A stretch of DNA of 64,000 nucleotides from Thalassolituus oleivorans MIL-1 (GTDB lineage: Bacteria; Pseudomonadota; Gammaproteobacteria; Pseudomonadales; Oceanobacteraceae): contig NC_020888.1 in NCBI RefSeq assembly GCF_000355675.1, forward strand, positions 1,523,001-1,587,000, read 5' to 3'. The position numbers and the translations under genes are program-made. The notes under the pieces are model-generated. The model saw only the letters and a list, made by a program, of their open reading frames with translations, did no database searches and was not told the DNA's origin. Numbering within the stretch: position 1 is the stretch's first letter; each line of letters opens with the position of its first letter. Of the stretch, positions 17,576 through 24,655 are shown one piece after another.

Positions 17576-18328
17576 TTAAAAGTCTTCAAGAGAACGCAGG
17601 TACTCTTCAAACAATTTTATAAAAATGTTATCTATCAATATTAGTATGGAAAAATAGACAAAATAGTTGTCGTATACATACCCTCCACCGACTAATGTAT
17701 TTAGAGTGGGTAGATTCTGTTGGTACGAAAAAGTATTGTGAGCAACTCTATTTCTATGCCTATATAAATGATCGGTATATATTTCATCTAGGGATTTTTT
17801 TGTACTTCCCATCCTTGGCAAATTACTTTTATTAGTAAATAAATTATTTTTGTCATGGACAAAATATTTTTCAGAAACTGCACTCCAAATTTCTTGATAT
17901 TCGTTGAAGCCTTTTTGCGCCCAGACCATTAAATTTGAACCCATAAATGAATTCTTTACTTGCATTGACGACTCATTCAGAATATTGGTTCTGCCAATAG
18001 AATGCGGGTCAAATGCTTCATTTTTAAACTTGCTTATTTGATCAACCAAATCCTTGTAAATTTCTTTTTTTTCTTTGTAGCTAGAGCACTCACCCAGTGG
18101 ATTTTGAGAATATCTAAAATATCGATATTCATAATCGTTGGTTGCCATCTCCCAGCTAATGCATTTCATTTTTTGCTCTAGAGCGCCGGTCATTTTTAAA
18201 AAAACAGATTGCATAACGTAGTCACATATTGGATATGTTTCTATACCGAAACCTACGCCACTGGTGGCAGACACAACATCTCCCAGCATGCTTGATGTCG
18301 ATGACAAGATAAAATTATTGTGATTCAT
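17576..18328 (-). CDS. HEPN-domain protein, predicted RNase effector partner of the DUF262 gene
   Basis: I do not recognise a specific named family. The 250-residue protein is mostly helical, without signal peptide. Near the C-terminus it has LYRHRNRVAHNTF, which contains the RX4H motif (R192-N-R-V-A-H197) that is the catalytic signature of HEPN ribonucleases. The start chosen is the ATG at 18328, with GGAAG 11 bases upstream, overlapping the DUF262 stop by 14 bases; earlier ATGs at 18337, 18346 and 18364 are possible. The tight overlap indicates translational coupling. HEPN genes beside DUF262/ParB-like genes have been predicted as defence or toxin-antitoxin modules, so RNA cleavage on activation is the likely role, but this is inference. 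Confidence 0.6.
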   Translation of the reverse strand: MNHNNFILSSTSSMLGDVVSATSGVGFGIETYPICDYVMQSVFLKMTGALEQKMKCISWEMATNDYEYRYFRYSQNPLGECSSYKEKKEIYKDLVDQISKFKNEAFDPHSIGRTNILNESSMQVKNSFMGSNLMVWAQKGFNEYQEIWSAVSEKYFVHDKNNLFTNKSNLPRMGSTKKSLDEIYTDHLYRHRNRVAHNTFSYQQNLPTLNTLVGGGYVYDNYFVYFSILILIDNIFIKLFEEYLRSLEDF

Positions 18329-19499
18329 TGATTGCATATCTTCCATAAATAGATATTGAATCACTAATGCGGCTTCTTAAGTGGCCTAGGTTATTTGGAC
18401 TCTTCTGGTGGGACTGATCTTTTTTATATCGATTTATAGCGATTCCCAAGCTCTCTCTTAATTCTTCTGATTGAGATACATCTATTTTTTTCTTTCGAAA
18501 TAGCGTGTGGTAAACCAGCCCGAAAAGATACATATCAACATCAACAATAGAAGAATAATCCCCGAAAACACCTAGTTCTTCAAGAGCGTTTTCCAACCCG
18601 GTCAGACTGTTCTCATAATTCTTATCTGGAAATACACTAGAAAACTCCCCAAAAATCGCCGATTTCTCATTGCTAATGGCAGCGAAAATGTACTCCTCAT
18701 AATATTTTTCCATTCTCTGTTTGTAGCTTCTAGCTACTTTCTTTTCGTCACCATCATTATAATATTGCGATAAAAGTGCTAAATATCGAACAAAGTCAGA
18801 TTTCGTTTCATTGCTAATAATTTTGATTAATATTTTTTTTGAAAAATCAGGCGAAAACAGATTAACAAGATCTTGATCAAGAAAATATAGTGATGCTCTA
18901 CTTTCCTGGGGAAGCAGGGGTTCCCCCTGAATATTTATATTTCTGAATACAGAGGAGTAATATTTTTGCTGCTCTTTTTCATTAGATGTTTTTGGGACAA
19001 GGTACGAAAAACCTAAAAAGTTCTTTTCAAGAAAATCATCATCCAAATTTAAACTTATCGCTTTGTAGTTTTTGTCACGAATTTTGCCCAATATTTCTTC
19101 TTTGCTTTTCCCCTTGCTTGTCAACTCACCAACATTCCACTCAAGAATGTTGTCAAATTGGCTTTCTTCATCGGGGTCATCATTGTCATTGGCAAACTCT
19201 TCGATGGCTTTCTTATATGTTTGAATGTCAGGATACAACCCTAAGTACGCCAAAACGATGCTGGTAATTCTTTGCTGGCCATCAAGAATTAAATTTTCAT
19301 TCATTCCGCCTGAGTTAAAGGCACCAATTGTAATGGGAGGTACAAACTGATTTTTCCTAAACGTATCAATGAGAGTCTCTACTTTTCTTTCACTCCATAC
19401 GAAGTAACGCTGATAGTCTGGAAGAATAATATTCTTCTTGAGAAGTAGTTCGATCCAATGCTTGAGGGAATATTCCCCGTAATAAACTCTATTGTCCAT
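18315..19499 (-). CDS. DUF262 (GmrS/ParB-like) domain protein
   Basis: The 394-residue protein has the N-terminal DUF262 domain: the PDYQR motif (residues 27-31, PDYQRYFVWSERKVETLID) and the invariant DGQQRITS (73-80). DUF262 domains are ParB/sulfiredoxin-like NTPases found in GmrSD-type modification-dependent restriction and in SspE/BrxU phage-defence proteins. Those usually fuse or pair with a DUF1524 HNH nuclease; no HNH motif is visible here, and the downstream overlapping gene encodes a HEPN protein instead. It is AT-rich compared with the flanks and sits 68 bases after an attC site, in cassette orientation. Confidence 0.8.
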   Translation of the reverse strand: MDNRVYYGEYSLKHWIELLLKKNIILPDYQRYFVWSERKVETLIDTFRKNQFVPPITIGAFNSGGMNENLILDGQQRITSIVLAYLGLYPDIQTYKKAIEEFANDNDDPDEESQFDNILEWNVGELTSKGKSKEEILGKIRDKNYKAISLNLDDDFLEKNFLGFSYLVPKTSNEKEQQKYYSSVFRNINIQGEPLLPQESRASLYFLDQDLVNLFSPDFSKKILIKIISNETKSDFVRYLALLSQYYNDGDEKKVARSYKQRMEKYYEEYIFAAISNEKSAIFGEFSSVFPDKNYENSLTGLENALEELGVFGDYSSIVDVDMYLFGLVYHTLFRKKKIDVSQSEELRESLGIAINRYKKDQSHQKSPNNLGHLRSRISDSISIYGRYAINESQ

Positions 19500-19566
19500 T
19501 CATTTGCCTGCTTTCGACTTATCAATATTTCCCATTTGTAAGTTCAATGCTATTTACTATATGGGC

Positions 19567-19658
19567 AGCTAACGCTCCGCTAGAAGGCAAGCGAAGCGAG
19601 TCCTAGTGAAGGCCACGCTTTTCTTGTGGCCGCAACGAATTTCAGCGGCTTGTTATGT
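19567..19658 (-). repeat. integron attC recombination site
   Basis: On the minus strand the 92-base element starts ACATAACAAGCCGCT and ends TAGCGGAGCGTTAGCT. The outer cores TAAC/GTTA pair, the L''/L' arms CCGCT/AGCGG pair, and the spacers differ, exactly the R''-L''-L'-R' plan of attC sites and like the Vibrio-type repeat (TAACAA...GCGTTA). The interior holds a further hairpin (GGCCAC/GTGGCC). It lies between the Cys-rich gene and the DUF262 gene, at the expected cassette junction. Confidence 0.7.
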
Positions 19659-19665
19659 TTGAGGT

Positions 19666-19887
19666 TCAGGTAAAATCCAAGCTTAGTACTTCACCGGTAT
19701 CGTTTAGCTCATCCCAAGAACACCTTACTTCTGTTTGGCTATTGCACATCTTGCATAAAACCTCGCCGGAGGCACAATATTGAGTTGTATGATTACCAGA
19801 TGACTCTGAGTCTTCAACTTCTAATTCAGAGAGACTGAACTGGATCTCTTCTCCACACTCATCATTACTACACGTTATCGTTGGCAT
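19666..19887 (-). CDS. small Cys-rich (zinc-ribbon-like) cassette protein
   Basis: The 73-residue acidic protein begins MPTITCSNDECGEEIQFSL and has six cysteines: C6, C11, C38, C45, C48 and C56, with a C-x2-C (CKMC) knuckle. A structural zinc site is likely; function is unknown. A strong AAGGAG lies 5 bases before the ATG, the integron core GTTATGT is 27 bases before it, and an attC follows 7 bases after the stop, so it has the layout of a single-gene cassette. Confidence 0.65.
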   Translation of the reverse strand: MPTITCSNDECGEEIQFSLSELEVEDSESSGNHTTQYCASGEVLCKMCNSQTEVRCSWDELNDTGEVLSLDFT

Positions 19888-20027
19888 ATTTTCTCCTTAA
19901 TTTTTATTTTCAAACATAACAGTTTTATTCATGCGCATGCGCGTTTTGACGCTTCGCTTCCTTTTTATGTTTCGAGTCTAACCCACTGTCTCTGCTACGA
20001 AAAGTGACTTAAACAAGTACCTCATAT

Positions 20028-20059
20028 AGCGTGCAAACGCGCATGTGCGTTTACACGCT
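20028..20059. repeat. 32-base near-perfect palindrome
   Basis: The arms AGCGTGCAAACGCGCA and TGTGCGTTTACACGCT pair at 14 of 16 positions. Related words recur nearby: GCGCATGCGCGTTTT near 19935 and AAACGCGCA at 20181. It lies in the non-coding stretch 19921-20182, just upstream of the cassette block, where I see no gene. Confidence 0.6.
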
Positions 20060-20182
20060 GATTTGACCTTTATATTTGGCACACTATCAATCTGCCCAAG
20101 TTTCTAACTTATTGATTAGTCTTGTATTTCTATTAATCGTTAGCGGCAATTCGAGCATGGAGATTTTGGTGGTGGGGCGTAA

Positions 20183-20410
20183 ACGCGCAAAAAATCGACC
20201 AATTCACTAGATATACTGTATGCAAACTATAAAGCTATCAATAAATCTGAGCGTCTTTTTTATAGATATAGTGCAAGGTCAGAAGCTTTTATCAGCGTTT
20301 TCTGGCTACGCCTTGATAGGAATCGCTGTGTGGTAATGTCTGAATATTCAAGTGAGCCAGTTAGTTCCATTAAAGGCGTTGATGTGACTGAATTTCAAAT
20401 GCACAGCTAA
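20183..20410 (+). pseudogene. possible 3' remnant of an unidentified gene
   Basis: After a stop at 20180-20182 an open frame of 75 codons runs to TAA at 20408-20410 without an early ATG. The peptide (for example RYSARSEAFISVFWLRLDRN then RCVVMSEYS) looks protein-like rather than random, but I do not recognise it. It may be the end of a gene broken when the accessory patch formed. The evidence is composition only. Confidence 0.25.
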
Positions 20411-20531
20411 TTGCTCTGCAATTAGAGCATGTTTCATACCTTCGTGAGATCAATATTTGTTGCTATTAAATCGAGGTTATGGCGAAAAAGTTTCGCTCTT
20501 ACGGGAAAGGGTTAATCCAAGTTAGGCGGTC

Positions 20532-20559
20532 GGCGGCTGTGTCAGCCGCCTAGCTTTTT
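20532..20559 (+). terminator. intrinsic terminator (plus strand)
   Basis: A perfect stem GGCGGCT / AGCCGCC around GTGTC is followed four bases later by five T. It has no T run on the minus strand, so it does not serve the convergent methyltransferase gene; it probably belonged to the plus-strand gene whose remnant precedes it. Confidence 0.6.
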
Positions 20560-20579
20560 ACGGTATCTTTTGTTCGTAC

Positions 20580-21374
20580 TCAAGCCACTGCCTGACGGGT
20601 CATTTGTATTTGGTTTCGGGCGGCAAAGGCGGCGACTTCACCCACAATAATTAAGGCGGGGCCGCTGGCTGAATAGCGTTCGGCTAAGCGCGGTAGGTCC
20701 ATCAGTACGCCGGTGTGTACTTCTTGGTTGGGTAGTGTGCCGTTGGCGATCAGGGCTACGGGGGTTGATTCGTTGAGGCCATCGCCCAATAAACGTGCGG
20801 TGATCATTCCGGCTTGTTTCAGGCCCATATAAAATACGCGGGTCGGATTTTGGCTGGGTTCGTAATCACCAAATTGGGTGTGGCCGCTATCGAGCATTAG
20901 GGCGTTGCCATATTGGCGATGTGTGAGTGGGATTTTCGCTGCGGCAGCGCAGCCTCCGGCGGCGGTAATGCCGGGTACGATATCCACTTCTACGCCGTGT
21001 TTCATTAAATATTCTAGCTCTTCACCGCCACGACCAAAGATAAATGGGTCGCCGCCTTTTAAGCGCACAACTTTGCCGTATTTACGGGCGCTGGTGAGCA
21101 GTAACTTTTGAATATCCACTTGGGTCATTTTGTGTGCGCCACAGCGTTTACCAACATGAATGCGGGTGCATTTCTTTGGTAGCATGGCGAGTATTTCTTC
21201 TGAAATTAAGCTGTCGTACAACACAATATCCGCTTCGCTTAATACGCGCATGGCTTTAATCGTCAGTAACTCTGGGTCACCTGGGCCGCCGCCTACTAGC
21301 CATACTTTACCGAGTGTTTGTTGGTTAGATTCTGATTGTTTTGTATTAAGGCTAAGTGTTTTTTTACTGTTCAT
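20580..21374 (-). CDS. cobA: uroporphyrinogen-III C-methyltransferase (siroheme synthesis)
   Basis: This enzyme makes precorrin-2 by two SAM-dependent methylations of uroporphyrinogen III, the first step to siroheme. Siroheme is the cofactor of NirB, encoded 3 kb away, which explains the location. The 264-residue product has VWLVGGGPGDPELLTIKA, LYDSLIS, the VRLKGGDPFIFGRGGEE motif, VPGITAA and the C-terminal GPALIIVGEV. The oxidase and ferrochelatase domains of full CysG are absent. I chose the ATG at 21374, with TGGAT about 8 bases upstream; a GTG at 21386 directly adjoins the nasA stop and is possible. It is probably translated as the second gene of the nasA operon. Confidence 0.9.
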   Translation of the reverse strand: MNSKKTLSLNTKQSESNQQTLGKVWLVGGGPGDPELLTIKAMRVLSEADIVLYDSLISEEILAMLPKKCTRIHVGKRCGAHKMTQVDIQKLLLTSARKYGKVVRLKGGDPFIFGRGGEELEYLMKHGVEVDIVPGITAAGGCAAAAKIPLTHRQYGNALMLDSGHTQFGDYEPSQNPTRVFYMGLKQAGMITARLLGDGLNESTPVALIANGTLPNQEVHTGVLMDLPRLAERYSASGPALIIVGEVAAFAARNQIQMTRQAVA

Positions 21375-21386
21375 TTTGATATCCAC

Positions 21387-24116
21387 TTATTCGGCAGTCA
21401 TGGCGTCGGCTGCGTTGGTTGCTAGCGCTTCGCGTTGTATTAATGCTTTTAATTCGGGTATGCACGAGCCGCAGTTAGTTCCGCATTTTAATGCTTCGCC
21501 TAGGGCTTCTGCGGTGGAGCAGCCTTGTTGAATACTGTTTTTGATGGTGTTTTCGCCTACTTGGAAGCAGGAGCAAATAATCGCGCCTTTGTCGGCTTGC
21601 TTGCCTAATGGGCGGCCTGCAAGCAGTGCTTTGCGATCATTGGCGCTGAGCGTTTCGTCGTTAAAGCGTTCGATCAACCACTGGCGTGCGCCAAAATCGT
21701 AATTTTGATGAATAAATATGACAGCTTGTAGGCGTCCATCCGTGAGTAGGGCGAGTCGGTAATGGTTGTGGCTAGGATCGCTCAGCGTTATCCAGTCGCC
21801 TTCGGGTAGGCGTGCTTTTAGGGTTTCGATTAATGCGAGTGGCGATTCACGGTCGGCAATTTCATAGCCGTGACCAGTCTCGGTAACGCCATAAATCCAA
21901 TAGTCGGCAGGAAGTGGGCCAAGGTCTTTGCGGCTTAGAATAAATCCCTGCCAAGCGGTATTAAATGGGCGCGCGTTCACTTGAGTGAATTTTAATTCTG
22001 GCTGGCCAGAAATGGGATCGGTTGTTTTGGCAATTAAAGTACCCATGCGCGCTTTGCTGGCGTAACGATTGGTCCAGTGCATTGGTACAAATAATTCGCC
22101 TTTGCGCTGGCGGCCATCGTTAATGACTTGTGCGCGAACAATAATATGGCCGCGCTCATTATGTATTTCGACTAAGTCGCCGTGTTTAATGCCGCGCAGA
22201 TTCGCATCGTCAGGATGAATGTCAGCATATGGCTCAGCGATGTGCTGGCCTAAACGTGCAGATTTTGCCGTGCGCGTCATGGTGTGCCAATGATCGCGAA
22301 TACGACCGGTATTCATCACTAGGTCGCCTTGGGAATGTACTTCGGGTAGGCGTGCTTCTACGTTAATGAATTTGGCTTTACCGGTAGCGGTGTAAAAATG
22401 ACCGTCGTCGAAAAAGCGCGCGCGACCACTTGGGTATTGGTCGTTAACTGGCCATTGAATCGGTGCGAGTGCATCGTACTGGCTGCGGCTCATGCCGACT
22501 AAACCGGATAAGTCGAAGTCGCGTTTACCGTTATTTTCAAACGCGGATAAACGGGCGTGCTCGTCGAATACATCACTTGCGTGTTCGTAATTAAAAGCTT
22601 CTTCATGGCCAAGGCGACGACCAACTTGAGAGATAATCCACCAGTCGGGCATGGCTTCACCCGGCGAAGGTAAGAATCCACGCTGACGAGAAATTCGACG
22701 TTCGGAGTTGGTGACTGTGCCATTTTTTTCGCCCCAGCTTGCTGCCGGTAATAATACATGGGCTGCGGCGGTGGTATCTGTGTTGGCCATACAATCTGAT
22801 ACCACAACTAATTCACAACGCTTCATCGCTTCTTTAACATCGTCGGCGTCGGGCATGCTCACCAATGGATTGGTCGACATAATCCAAAGAAACTTAATTT
22901 TGCCTTCTTTTACTGCATTGAATAAGTCGACGGCTTTATGACCAGGGCGTTCAGCAATGGTTGGCGCCTGCCAAAAGCGGCGTACTAAATCGCGTTCTGC
23001 AGCGCTAAAGTCCATATGGGCTGCAAGTTGATTTGCCAGCCCTCCAACTTCACGGCCACCCATTGCATTCGGTTGGCCGGTAATCGAGAAGGGAGATGCA
23101 CCTTCTTTTCCGATACGTCCAGTAGCCAAATGTAGGTTAATAATGGCGTTGGCTTTATCGGTGCCAGCCGAACTTTGATTTACGCCTTGAGAATAAAACG
23201 TCACTGTTTTTGGTGTATCACGGAACCATTCAAAAAATAGATTTAAATCACTGCTGGAGACATCTAAAGGCTGAGCGAGTTCTTCGAAGGTTGCGCTACT
23301 GGCACTGGCGCTTTCAAGCGCTTCGGCAATACCATCGGTGTGGTTATGAATAAAGCTGTAATCCAACGCGTTACTTTGATCCATATAAGTCAGCAGGGCG
23401 TTGAATAAAAAGGTGTCCGATCCAGGGCGAATAGCTAAATGCAGGTCGGCAATATCACATGTCGCGGTACGGCGAGGGTCGATCACTACGACCTTCATTG
23501 CCGGATTAGCTTTTTTAGCTGCAACAATGCGTTGGAATAAAATGGGGTGTGCCCATGCTGCATTACTACCGACCATAATCAATAAGTCGGTTTTTTCTAA
23601 ATCTTCGTAATTGCCCGGTACGGTATCAGATCCTAACGAACGCTTATAAGAGGCTACCGCAGAGGCCATGCATAAGCGCGAATTGGTGTCCATGTTGGCG
23701 CTGCCAATAAAGCCCTTCATTAGCTTATTCGCAACGTAATAGTCTTCTGTTAATAATTGGCCTGAACCATAAAAGGCAACGGCGTCTGGGCCGTGGGTAT
23801 GTATAACTTGCTGAATCTTGTCGGCTACTAGGCTTAGAGCTTTATCCCAGCTCGTACGCTTGCCGTTCATGGTTGGATACAGAAGGCGGTCGGTGTGATC
23901 AATCGTTTCGTGCAGTGCAGAGCCTTTTACGCACAGGCGACCAAAGTTAGCAGGATGAGCTTGCATGCCAGCGACGGGTTGAACACTGCCCGTTTGAGCT
24001 GTTGTTAGATTGGCCGTTGGTGATATCTCTCCGGCTTGGTATTGAACAGTTACACCACAGCCTACTCCGCAGTAGGGGCATGTGGTATTGGTCTGTTGCA
24101 ATTCCGTTATCATCAT
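21387..24116 (-). CDS. nasA: assimilatory nitrate reductase catalytic subunit NasA
   Basis: NasA reduces nitrate to nitrite in the cytoplasm with a molybdopterin-guanine-dinucleotide cofactor. The 909-residue protein starts with the [4Fe-4S] ligands CPYCGVGCG (C13, C16, C20) and the fourth in GRLCVKG, then the molybdopterin oxidoreductase core (SNAAWAHPILFQR, TGRIGKEGASPFSITGQPNA) and the dinucleotide-binding domain (RIRDHWHTMTRT). A BFD-like [2Fe-2S] domain sits at the C-terminus (IICSCFQVGENTI with CGTNCGSC). That fused domain takes electrons from an FAD partner, plausibly the oxidoreductase at 31.7 kb. Expression is predicted to be controlled by an antitermination leader immediately upstream. 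A second in-frame ATG follows the first. Confidence 0.95.
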   Translation of the reverse strand: MMITELQQTNTTCPYCGVGCGVTVQYQAGEISPTANLTTAQTGSVQPVAGMQAHPANFGRLCVKGSALHETIDHTDRLLYPTMNGKRTSWDKALSLVADKIQQVIHTHGPDAVAFYGSGQLLTEDYYVANKLMKGFIGSANMDTNSRLCMASAVASYKRSLGSDTVPGNYEDLEKTDLLIMVGSNAAWAHPILFQRIVAAKKANPAMKVVVIDPRRTATCDIADLHLAIRPGSDTFLFNALLTYMDQSNALDYSFIHNHTDGIAEALESASASSATFEELAQPLDVSSSDLNLFFEWFRDTPKTVTFYSQGVNQSSAGTDKANAIINLHLATGRIGKEGASPFSITGQPNAMGGREVGGLANQLAAHMDFSAAERDLVRRFWQAPTIAERPGHKAVDLFNAVKEGKIKFLWIMSTNPLVSMPDADDVKEAMKRCELVVVSDCMANTDTTAAAHVLLPAASWGEKNGTVTNSERRISRQRGFLPSPGEAMPDWWIISQVGRRLGHEEAFNYEHASDVFDEHARLSAFENNGKRDFDLSGLVGMSRSQYDALAPIQWPVNDQYPSGRARFFDDGHFYTATGKAKFINVEARLPEVHSQGDLVMNTGRIRDHWHTMTRTAKSARLGQHIAEPYADIHPDDANLRGIKHGDLVEIHNERGHIIVRAQVINDGRQRKGELFVPMHWTNRYASKARMGTLIAKTTDPISGQPELKFTQVNARPFNTAWQGFILSRKDLGPLPADYWIYGVTETGHGYEIADRESPLALIETLKARLPEGDWITLSDPSHNHYRLALLTDGRLQAVIFIHQNYDFGARQWLIERFNDETLSANDRKALLAGRPLGKQADKGAIICSCFQVGENTIKNSIQQGCSTAEALGEALKCGTNCGSCIPELKALIQREALATNAADAMTAE

Positions 24117-24134
24117 CGTTTGCCTTTTTTAACC

Positions 24135-24216
24135 AAAAAAAAAGCGCTCACAGAATCCCTGTGAGCGCCAATGCTCTTCTTACACAACACAAAATGGTGA
24201 TACCGCCTTTGGTATC
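24135..24216 (-). promoter_or_regulatory. ANTAR-type antitermination leader of nasA
   Basis: Minus-strand RNA order: hairpin P1 GATACC-AAAGGC-GGTATC (24199-24216), hairpin P2 GAGC-ATTGGC-GCTC (24163-24176), then an intrinsic terminator with stem GCGCTCACAG/CTGTGAGCGC and nine U (24135-24168). Both loops are hexamers with A at position 1 and G at 4, the known ANTAR recognition rule, and P2 shares its 3' arm with the 5' arm of the terminator, so the two are mutually exclusive. NasT (39181-39798) is the obvious ligand: bound NasT should hold P1-P2 and let transcription enter nasA. Confidence 0.88.
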
Positions 24217-24268
24217 GGAGAGTCTTCAGGAGTGTAGCTACTAGAATTCCCTCATTGGTTTATTACGT

Positions 24269-24285
24269 ATCAAGATTGGTGCCAA
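24269..24285 (-). promoter_or_regulatory. candidate sigma-54 promoter of nasA
   Basis: The minus strand reads TTGGCAC-CAATC-TTGAT. The -24 element is perfect and the spacing is right, but the -12 dinucleotide is GA instead of GC. It lies about 50 bases before the P1 hairpin, so a transcript starting here would include the whole leader. Confidence 0.5.
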
Positions 24286-24403
24286 GTCTATATTTACTTT
24301 CTCTTAGTCAGCAACCACGACGGTATTATGAGGGTATCCAGAGGCATTGATTATGTTTTCAGCAAATCCACACCGACGATTCCCAATTAAGCTTTTGGTT
24401 TTT

Positions 24404-24420
24404 TGCACTGCAATAGTGCT
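24404..24420. promoter_or_regulatory. candidate NtrC-binding site shared by nasA and nirB
   Basis: TGCACT-GCAAT-AGTGCT fits the dyad TGCACY-N5-RGTGCA. It is about 125-130 bases from the -24 elements of both divergent sigma-54 candidates, a typical enhancer distance. A less regular TGCAC/GTGCT pair follows at 24438-24451. Between 24217 and 24655 I see no gene. Confidence 0.55.
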
Positions 24421-24535
24421 TCGTATGTCTATTTTGTTGCACTTTGGTGCTAAAGCTTTGTGTTTGCCGACTTCGTTTCACTTAAGTTTGGTCGAATATT
24501 GACCGTTCCCCGCGTATTTACTTGCGATTTTTCAT

Positions 24536-24552
24536 TTGGCATTACAATTGCT
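24536..24552 (+). promoter_or_regulatory. sigma-54 promoter of nirB
   Basis: TTGGCAT-TACAA-TTGCT has the -24 GG and -12 GC dinucleotides at the correct spacing. A start near 24563 would give a leader of about 90 bases; no terminator or ANTAR hairpins are seen in it. Confidence 0.65.
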
Positions 24553-24655
24553 AAACAACTTTCGATGTTTCCCACTACAACGGCGTAATGAGGAAATAGA
24601 GCAATGGCGCACCCAAGGAGAATTCCGATATATGACCAGATAGAGAGACATCATA

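Larger units (their letters stand above)
17511..19920 (-). mobile_element. integron-type gene cassette block (no integrase seen)
   Basis: Reading the minus strand: a core GTTATGT (19914-19920), a Cys-rich gene, a full attC (19567-19658), a two-gene unit (DUF262 then HEPN), and a half attC at 17511-17541. All genes share one orientation, intergenic spaces are short, and the base composition is clearly more AT-rich than the flanking nitrate genes, as expected for cassettes. No intI gene lies within the window, so this may be an orphan cassette cluster. The two-gene cassette is about 2.05 kb. Confidence 0.6.

Noticed and set aside
19914-20160. A second complete attC upstream of the Cys-rich gene
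   Set aside because: Only the core GTTATGT is present; candidate partners (for example the GCTAAC near 20147) lack matching L''/L' arms and are about 230 bases away.
24563-24655. ANTAR leader in front of nirB
   Set aside because: No terminator and no paired hexaloops with A1/G4 were found in the short leader.
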